From Streptomyces sp. NBC_01381 (GTDB taxonomy: Bacteria; Actinomycetota; Actinomycetes; Streptomycetales; Streptomycetaceae), in assembly GCF_026340305.1 (NCBI RefSeq), contig NZ_JAPEPI010000002.1, forward strand, positions 310,001 to 374,000: 64,000 nt of DNA, read 5' to 3'. Of the stretch, positions 58,539 through 64,000 are shown one piece after another. Both the position numbers and the translations under genes were made by a program. The notes under the pieces are model-generated. The model was given only the letters and a program-made list of their open reading frames with translations, searched no databases and was not told where the DNA came from. Each line of letters begins with the position of its first letter. Within the stretch, counting starts at the first letter, position 1.

Positions 58539-59312
58539 GTGAACCTGCGGGACAGGCTGCGCGGCCTGCTGGTAAGGCTGTACGCACGCCGGGTGGAAGG
58601 CCACCTGGACCATGCCCAGGTGCCCAATCACATCGGGGTCATCATGGATGGCAACCGGCGCTGGGCGAAGGCCGCCGGATCCACCACTGCCCAGGGCCAC
58701 CAGGCAGGCGCGGACAAGATCGAGGAGTTCCTCGGCTGGTGCAGCGAGACGGACGTCAAGGTCGTCACGCTGTGGCTGCTCTCGACGGACAACTTCGACC
58801 GCCCCCAGGACGAACTGGGGCCGCTCCTCGGCATCATCGAGGACACGGTCCGCTCCCTCGGCAGCGACGGCCGCTGGCGCGTCCACCACGTCGGCGCCAC
58901 CGACATCCTGCCGTCGGGCATGCGCAACGTCCTCAAGGAGGCGGAGGAGGCCACGGCCCACGTCGACGGGATAGTGGTCAACGTCGCGATCGGCTACGGC
59001 GGCCGCCAGGAGATCGCCGATGCCGTCCGCTCGATGCTGCTCGACGCCGCCGACAAGGGGCAGTCGCTCGACGAGGTGGCCGACAAGGTCGACGTCGACC
59101 TCATCGGCAAGCACCTCTACACCAGGGCCCAGCCGGACCCGGACCTGGTGATCCGTACGAGTGGTGAACAGCGTCTCTCCGGCTTCATGCTCTGGCAGAC
59201 GGCTCACTCCGAGTACTACTTCTGCGACGTCTTCTGGCCGGCCTTCCGCAAGGTCGACTTCCTGCGTGCGCTGCGTGACTACGCGGCCCGCAACCGGCGT
59301 TTCGGCGGCTGA
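58539..59312 (+). CDS. uppS: cis-Prenyltransferase (undecaprenyl/isoprenyl diphosphate synthase)
   Basis: 257 residues. Family motifs: HIGVIMDGNRRWAKAAG, LWLLSTDNFDRP, VNVAIGYGGRQEI, PDPDLVIRTSGEQRLSGFML and SEYYFCDVFWPAF. It condenses isopentenyl diphosphate onto an allylic primer for polyprenyl carriers; chain length cannot be judged and may be short. GTG start. Confidence 0.94.
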   Translation: MNLRDRLRGLLVRLYARRVEGHLDHAQVPNHIGVIMDGNRRWAKAAGSTTAQGHQAGADKIEEFLGWCSETDVKVVTLWLLSTDNFDRPQDELGPLLGIIEDTVRSLGSDGRWRVHHVGATDILPSGMRNVLKEAEEATAHVDGIVVNVAIGYGGRQEIADAVRSMLLDAADKGQSLDEVADKVDVDLIGKHLYTRAQPDPDLVIRTSGEQRLSGFMLWQTAHSEYYFCDVFWPAFRKVDFLRALRDYAARNRRFGG

Positions 59313-59388
59313 CCCCCGGAAAGGCCCTCGTGCGGGTGCTCATGTCGGTGAGGCGTGAGTAACCCAGAGTTCACGGACGCGCCGTCAT

Positions 59389-59459
59389 ATGCCATGGCAT
59401 GGCTGCGCTTGTTCGAGGGAATAAGCCTTCCAGGTCGACATCCGAATCACGGATGTCGT
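59389..59459 (+). promoter_or_regulatory. Palindrome and hairpin in the phoH leader
   Basis: ATGCCATGGCAT (59389-59400) is a perfect 12-bp palindrome; 37 bases on, CGACATCCG-AATCA-CGGATGTCG (59437-59459) is a perfect 9-bp hairpin. Both lie in the 332-base spacer before the PhoH gene. Role unknown; no other clear signal is visible there. Confidence 0.35.
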
Positions 59460-59644
59460 ATCTCAGCGGGCGGCATGGGGCCGTCCGCCCGGGAGGCCCT
59501 TTGCACCAGGACGACCGTGCGGTGAGCACGGGCGAAGTGGAGGGCCGGAGCTCGGCCCGCGCACTGCGGTCGAGAGCCGGTCCGGATTTCTCCCGGCATC
59601 CTTCCCGTCGCTCCCCGACCTCATCCGAGGGGGTACGTCCTTCC

Positions 59645-60967
59645 GTGGTGACCAGCACAAAGCGCCGCATGCCCGACAGGCGCACCTATGTTCTCGACAC
59701 CAGCGTTCTGCTCGCAGACCCGAACGCCCTGACCCGCTTCGACGAGCACGAAGTAGTGCTGCCCGTCGTCGTGGTGACGGAGCTTGAGGCCAAGCGGCAC
59801 CATCCGGAGCTCGGATACTTCGCCCGGCAGGCGCTGCGCCTGCTCGACGACTTCCGCATCCGGCACGGACGCCTGGACGCGCCGATCCCGATCGGCGACC
59901 TGGGCGGCTCGCTGCGCGTCGAGCTCAACCACTCCGATCCCGGCGTGCTTCCGGCCGGCTACCGGTTGGGGGACAACGACTCTCGGATTCTCGCCGTAGC
60001 GCGCAATCTCCAGGCAGAGGGGTACGACGTCACGGTCGTCTCCAAGGACCTGCCGCTGAGGATCAAGGCGTCATCGGTCGGACTCCTCGCCGAGGAGTAC
60101 CGCGCCGAGCTCGCCATCACGGACTCCGGCTGGACCGGAATGTCCGAACTGACCCTCTCCGGCGATCAGGTGGACCTCCTCTTCGAGGAAGACCATCTGT
60201 ACGTCCCCGAGGCGGCCGACCTGCCCGTCCACACGGGCCTCACCATCCAGTCCGAGAAGGGCAAGGCGCTCGGCCGGGTCACGGCCGACGGCAACGTCCG
60301 TCTCGTACGCGGCGATCGTGAGGCCTTCGGCATCAAGGGGAGGAGCGCGGAACAGCGGGTCGCGCTCGATCTGCTCCTCGATCCGGAGGTCGGGATCGTC
60401 TCGATGGGCGGCCGCGCGGGCACCGGCAAGTCGGCGCTCGCGCTGTGCGCGGGACTTGAGGCCGTCCTGGAGCGCAGGCAGCACCAGAAGGTGATGGTCT
60501 TCCGGCCGCTGTACGCGGTGGGCGGGCAGGAGCTCGGCTATCTGCCCGGCACCGAGGCCGAGAAGATGGGGCCCTGGGCGCAGGCCGTCTTCGACACCCT
60601 GGGGTCGGTGGCGGGCAAAGAGGTCATCGAGGAGGTGACCGCGCGCGGCATGCTCGAAGTGCTTCCGCTCACGCACATCCGGGGACGCTCGCTGCACGAC
60701 GCGTTCGTGATCGTCGACGAGGCCCAATCCCTGGAGCGGAACGTTCTTTTGACCGTTCTGTCGCGTATCGGCGCGAATTCCCGTGTCGTACTGACCCACG
60801 ATGTCGCCCAGCGCGACAACCTGCGCGTCGGTCGGTACGACGGGGTCGTCGCCGTCGTCGAGAAGCTGAAGGGCCATCCGCTCTTCGCCCACGTGACACT
60901 CACCCGCTCCGAGCGTTCGCAGATCGCGGCGCTCGTGACCGAAATGCTGGAGGACGGTCAGATCTGA
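59645..60967 (+). CDS. PIN-PhoH family ATPase/RNase (PhoH2)
   Basis: 440 residues from the GTG at 59645 (GAGGGGGT upstream). An N-terminal PIN RNase domain (YVLDTSVLLADPNALTRF, VVVTELEAKRHHPELG, LGDNDSRILAVA) is joined to a PhoH ATPase (GGRAGTGKSALALCAGLEA, VIVDEAQSLERNVLLTVLSR, VVLTHDVAQRDNLRVG). Family members unwind and cut RNA. Monocistronic, with a terminator after it. Confidence 0.93.
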   Translation: MVTSTKRRMPDRRTYVLDTSVLLADPNALTRFDEHEVVLPVVVVTELEAKRHHPELGYFARQALRLLDDFRIRHGRLDAPIPIGDLGGSLRVELNHSDPGVLPAGYRLGDNDSRILAVARNLQAEGYDVTVVSKDLPLRIKASSVGLLAEEYRAELAITDSGWTGMSELTLSGDQVDLLFEEDHLYVPEAADLPVHTGLTIQSEKGKALGRVTADGNVRLVRGDREAFGIKGRSAEQRVALDLLLDPEVGIVSMGGRAGTGKSALALCAGLEAVLERRQHQKVMVFRPLYAVGGQELGYLPGTEAEKMGPWAQAVFDTLGSVAGKEVIEEVTARGMLEVLPLTHIRGRSLHDAFVIVDEAQSLERNVLLTVLSRIGANSRVVLTHDVAQRDNLRVGRYDGVVAVVEKLKGHPLFAHVTLTRSERSQIAALVTEMLEDGQI

Positions 60968-60997
60968 ACCATTTCACGGTGGTTACGCGATAGTTGG

Positions 60998-61035
60998 CGC
61001 CGCCCGGCGAAGCGAAGGAGCCTAGCCGGGCGGCG
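60998..61035 (+). terminator. Terminator of the phoH gene
   Basis: Stem CGCCGCCCGGC / GCCGGGCGGCG, 11 bp, 31 bases past the stop. Confidence 0.75.
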
Positions 61036-61376
61036 TCTTGGCGTGTGCCACTTTCCTGAAAACTCCTGGGGCAAACGAGGTGTGAGCTTTCACACGCAAC
61101 GGAGAATTGCCTTGCGGCGTCCGGCTGCGGCAGAGTCTGGGTCCTGTCAGGCCCCGCATGCGACACACCTGTACCCCCAGCGGTACCGCAACTCAGGAAC
61201 AGCAGAACTTCATAGTGGCCGTCGCATGCCGCCCGAAGCACCACGCGGCGCTCCCGTAACGGGAGTTGTCCACCGGGCCCGTGCCTCCCGTGACCGAGTA
61301 CCAAGCGGAGGCCAGCGCCAGGGGCACGATTGCGTCCGCGAGGTCACCTATGCGGGCGATGCTGGAAGGAAACCGT
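61036..61376 (+). promoter_or_regulatory. Long leader region of the SLT gene
   Basis: About 340 bases without a gene. It holds small hairpins (GTGTGAG-CTT-TCACAC; CTCCCG-TAA-CGGGAG at 61251-61265). I looked for the c-di-AMP riboswitch common before cell-wall hydrolase genes in Streptomyces and did not find its conserved core. Confidence 0.35.
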
Positions 61377-62099
61377 GTGAGCCGGATTTCGGTCCGGGGA
61401 TTCGCCGTGGCGTCAGCCACCGCGGTCACCACCGTCGGCGCTGTCGTTGGTGTCGCCTCGGGCAGCACCCAGGGCGCCTCGAGCGACAACGACTTCGAGG
61501 CGACTGCAAGCGACGCGACTCTCCTCGCAGACATACCCGCGGGCCAGCAGGCCCAGGTACAGACCGCGTCCCTGACGCAGCAGGCCGACGCACAGGCCAC
61601 CGCTGCCGACACGGCCGCGAAGAAGTCAGCGGCGGAAGCGGCGCGCAAGCAGGCCGCCGAGTCGGCGATCGCGAAGCAGAAGGCCGCTGAGGAGGCGGAG
61701 GCAGCCGAGAAGGCAGCCGACAAGAAGGAGCGCGAGGAGGCGGCCGAGACCAAGGCCAGCCGTTCCTCCACGCGTGACGCCGGCGACTTCGCGAAGAAGT
61801 CCTCGTACTCCGTCGCGGACGTCCAGGCGATGGCACGGCAGATGGTCCCCGGGGACCAGTTCCAGTGCTTCAGCAACATAGTCGACCACGAGTCCACCTG
61901 GAACTACCAGGCCAGCAACCCCTCTTCGGGTGCGTACGGTCTGGTCCAGGCACTGCCCGGCTCCAAGATGGCCTCGGCCGGAGCCGACTGGCAGACGAAC
62001 CCCGCCACGCAGATCAAGTGGGGTCTGAACTACATGAACGACCGCTACGGCAGCCCGTGCGGAGCCTGGGATTTCTGGCAGGCGAACAACTGGTACTGA
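61377..62099 (+). CDS. Secreted SLT (lysozyme-like) domain protein
   Basis: 240 residues from a GTG with GGAAGGA upstream. The signal-peptide-like N-terminus is SRISVRGFAVASATAVTTVG. An Ala/Glu/Lys-rich coiled coil (about residues 70-130) follows and a C-terminal transglycosylase-like domain has the catalytic-type glutamate in NIVDHESTWNYQA, then SSGAYGLVQALPG and IKWGLNYMNDRYG. It should act on peptidoglycan outside the membrane. Confidence 0.88.
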   Translation: MSRISVRGFAVASATAVTTVGAVVGVASGSTQGASSDNDFEATASDATLLADIPAGQQAQVQTASLTQQADAQATAADTAAKKSAAEAARKQAAESAIAKQKAAEEAEAAEKAADKKEREEAAETKASRSSTRDAGDFAKKSSYSVADVQAMARQMVPGDQFQCFSNIVDHESTWNYQASNPSSGAYGLVQALPGSKMASAGADWQTNPATQIKWGLNYMNDRYGSPCGAWDFWQANNWY

Positions 62100-62122
62100 G
62101 CCGCCTGTCGCTCAGCCTTTTG

Positions 62123-62155
62123 GAGACCCCTCACCGTCCTTCGGTGGGGGGTCTC
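62123..62155 (+). terminator. Terminator of the SLT gene
   Basis: Fourteen-pair stem GAGACCCCTCACCG / CGGTGGGGGGTCTC (one G-T), loop TCCTT. Confidence 0.8.
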
Positions 62156-62228
62156 AGCCGTGTACGGTCAGTCCGACAACTTCCAGGGGGGAGTGGTGGG
62201 GAAGCAAGACGGGGGAAGAGGACGGATC

Positions 62229-63638
62229 ATGTCGCGAGTTCCAGGGTGGCTCGGCCGGCTCGGCGCCGGACTGTCTCGGATGGGCGAGCGGATGGAGGGG
62301 CGTCGGGGACCGGACGCCGATGCTCCGGACGCCGACGCCTCGGACGCCGACTCTCCGGACACGGCCAAGCGCTCACGGCGGTCGGCCGCCGATGAGGCCG
62401 CCGCAGCCGAGGGGGACGCGGCCGCGGTCGAGGCAGCGGGAGCGGCCGCACCGGAACCGGTGGTGCCCGCGCCGCCCGCCTACGCGCCGGCCATAGCGGC
62501 CAGGCCCGACCCCGTCGACGCGGTGCCGTGGGGGATGCGGGTCGCCGCCGAGGCCGGCTGGCGCCTGCTCGTCCTCGCGGGCACGCTCTGGGTGTTGATG
62601 CAGGTGATCAGCGCCGTGCAGCTGGTCGTCTTCGCCTTCATCGCCGCGCTCCTCATCACCGCGATGCTTCAGCCGACCGTGGCCCGGCTCCGGCGGCTCG
62701 GGCTGCCGAGGAGCCTGGCGACTGTCCTCACCGCCGTACTCGGCTTCGTCGTCATGGGGCTCGTCGGCTGGTTCGTGGTCTGGCAGGTCATGGAGAACGC
62801 GGACACGCTCTCCAACCAGGTCCAGGACGGCATCGACGATCTGCGCAACTGGCTGCTCAACAGCCCCTTCCACGTCACCGAGGACCAGATCAACGACATC
62901 GCCAAGACGCTGCGCGAGGCGGTCGGGGCGAACACGGAGGAGCTGACGTCGGCGGGGCTCGAAGGCGTCACCGTGATCGTGGAGGCCATGACCGGCATCC
63001 TGCTCACGATGTTCTCGACGCTCTTCCTGCTGTACGACGGGAAGCGGATCTGGCAGTGGGTCCTGAAGCTGGTGCCTGCGCCGGCCCGGCCGGGGATCGC
63101 CGGAGCGGGGCCGCGCGCATGGCGCACTTTGACCGCCTATGTGCGCGGCACGGTGATAGTCGCCCTCATCGACGCGATCTTCATCGGGCTCGGGATCTAC
63201 TTCCTCGGGGTGCCGATGGCGGTGCCGCTCGCCGTCTTCATCTTCCTCTTCGCGTTCATTCCGCTGGTGGGTGCCGTGATCTCGGGCGCACTCGCGGTGG
63301 TCGTCGCGCTGGTCACGCAGGGCGTGTTCACCGCGGTGATGACCCTTGCCGTGGTGCTCGCCGTGCAGCAGATCGAGGGCCACATCCTGCAGCCGTTCAT
63401 TCTCGGGCGTGCCGTGCGGGTGCATCCGCTGGCCGTTGTGCTGTCCGTGGCGGCGGGTGGTCTTGTCGCCGGGATCGGGGGTGCGGTGGTGGCCGTGCCG
63501 CTGGTCGCCGTGACGAACACCGTCGTCGGCTATCTCCGCGCGTACTCACGTGAGGCCGCCCTGAAGCAGGCGCCTCAGCCGCGGGGCGCCAGCGCTCTGG
63601 ACGTCGCCCCCGTGGACCGCGGAACAGCCGCCGAGTAA
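62229..63638 (+). CDS. AI-2E family (UPF0118) permease
   Basis: 469 residues. After a long hydrophilic N-terminus with DAP/DAS/DSP acidic repeats (DADAPDADASDADSPD) come the eight or so helices and the amphipathic cytosolic region of the family, with YVRGTVIVALIDAIFIGLGI and LVGAVISGALAVVVALVTQG, and VQQIEGHILQPFILGRAVRV. The family contains Na+(Li+)/H+ antiporters and exporters; the AI-2 name is historical. GAGGAC precedes the ATG. Confidence 0.9.
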   Translation: MSRVPGWLGRLGAGLSRMGERMEGRRGPDADAPDADASDADSPDTAKRSRRSAADEAAAAEGDAAAVEAAGAAAPEPVVPAPPAYAPAIAARPDPVDAVPWGMRVAAEAGWRLLVLAGTLWVLMQVISAVQLVVFAFIAALLITAMLQPTVARLRRLGLPRSLATVLTAVLGFVVMGLVGWFVVWQVMENADTLSNQVQDGIDDLRNWLLNSPFHVTEDQINDIAKTLREAVGANTEELTSAGLEGVTVIVEAMTGILLTMFSTLFLLYDGKRIWQWVLKLVPAPARPGIAGAGPRAWRTLTAYVRGTVIVALIDAIFIGLGIYFLGVPMAVPLAVFIFLFAFIPLVGAVISGALAVVVALVTQGVFTAVMTLAVVLAVQQIEGHILQPFILGRAVRVHPLAVVLSVAAGGLVAGIGGAVVAVPLVAVTNTVVGYLRAYSREAALKQAPQPRGASALDVAPVDRGTAAE

Positions 63639-63691
63639 AGATCTCTGGATCTTGGCCTGGCGTCCACCTGTGGTGGCTAGAGTCCGCGCGC

Positions 63692-64000
63692 ATGAGACCC
63701 AGCCACAGACTCGGCCACGGGCAGAGTCATCGACAGAGATTCAGACGGATACGCACCGCGGGCGGGCTCGTGCTCGGGCTGCTCGTCCTGATGCTCGGCA
63801 TCGGAGCTCAGCCCGCCGCCGCGCACGTCTCACGCGAGCACGCCGAACTCGTCGTCGCCCCCGGTGACGGCGTCACGAGCGGGCGGCTGATCGTGCACCA
63901 CGACGTGGTGTCCGCGGGGGAGGCCGGCGCCTGGGCGTCCCGGCTCCTCTCGGCCGACTGCCCGGTCAACGGCTCCGGCGTGGCCGGTGACAGCGGCGGA
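63692..64000 (+). CDS. Start of a secreted protein, truncated by the window
   Basis: The frame is open to the right edge (103 codons). The signal peptide is clear: basic start, LVLGLLVLMLGIGAQPAAA, then HVSREHAELVVAPGDGVTSG. No domain can be named from the visible part. TAGAGT ends eight bases before the ATG, again predicting an almost leaderless transcript. Confidence 0.75.
   Translation, partial: MRPSHRLGHGQSHRQRFRRIRTAGGLVLGLLVLMLGIGAQPAAAHVSREHAELVVAPGDGVTSGRLIVHHDVVSAGEAGAWASRLLSADCPVNGSGVAGDSGG

Noticed and set aside
61036..61376. c-di-AMP (ydaO) riboswitch before the SLT gene
   Set aside because: I could not find the conserved GGGGTGAATC-type and AACCCGTC-type core segments.

Overview
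The window is chromosomal DNA of a Streptomyces-type actinomycete. This follows from the very high G+C content with strong third-position GC bias, frequent GTG and TTG starts, dispersed G-rich intergenic repeats of a Streptomyces kind, a WhiJ/BldB-like regulatory cluster, a DasR-type site at a chitinase gene, and many secreted proteins. I see no tRNA, rRNA, CRISPR array, integrase or phage structural gene.

Layout. 0-8 kb: the start of a large membrane-anchored NB-ARC ATPase (cut by the left edge), a DUF255 thioredoxin-fold protein, a Mut7-C RNase-like protein, a DHA2 exporter with a coupled TetR regulator, and a hemolysin III protein. 8-18 kb: GTP-dependent PEP carboxykinase, a secreted beta-propeller/Ig protein, an aminotransferase, a transmembrane Ser/Thr kinase with a decapeptide-repeat linker, and two tandem secreted trypsin-like proteases. 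18-25.6 kb: a D-amino-acid island. It holds an N-acyl-D-amino-acid deacylase and a D-serine-dehydratase-like enzyme on one strand, and a PfkB kinase, IclR regulator, RidA and GntP permease on the other, around a shared palindromic operator. 25.7-31 kb: a divergent urease operon, ureABCFGD, with enlarged structural subunits and an alanine in place of the active-site flap cysteine. 31-38.2 kb: an MBL hydrolase, a lone TnpB (IS1341-like) with a predicted omega-RNA end, a secreted M14 carboxypeptidase, an Nramp-related transporter lacking the DPGN motif, and a GH18 chitinase under a DasR-like palindrome.

38.4-48.3 kb: a Tad/Flp pilus locus. In order it holds a zinc-ribbon protein, CpaB, a CpaE/TadZ ATPase fused to a TadE domain, TadE, TadA, a 25-codon coupling ORF, TadB, TadC, Flp pilin, a TadG-like protein, a lipoprotein and an OmpA-domain protein. 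The pilin, TadG and lipoprotein genes look different in base composition from the assembly genes. No prepilin peptidase is present in the window. 48.3-52 kb: a RelE/XRE toxin-antitoxin pair with a palindromic leaderless promoter, an inverted repeat of about 0.8 kb without genes, and a WhiJ-like regulator/DUF397/ATPase cluster. 52-64 kb: housekeeping and envelope genes (ABM monooxygenase, PspAB-HtpX, a methyltransferase, a winged-helix protein with a divergent HxlR regulator, a probable 6C small RNA, an aldo/keto reductase, a cis-prenyltransferase, PIN-PhoH, an SLT lysozyme-like protein, an AI-2E family permease) and the start of a secreted protein cut by the right edge.

Four dispersed repeat families occur between genes. 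Two of them have entered reading frames, one in the PfkB kinase and one at the start of the small TadE gene. Several genes share a promoter layout that predicts leaderless transcripts.
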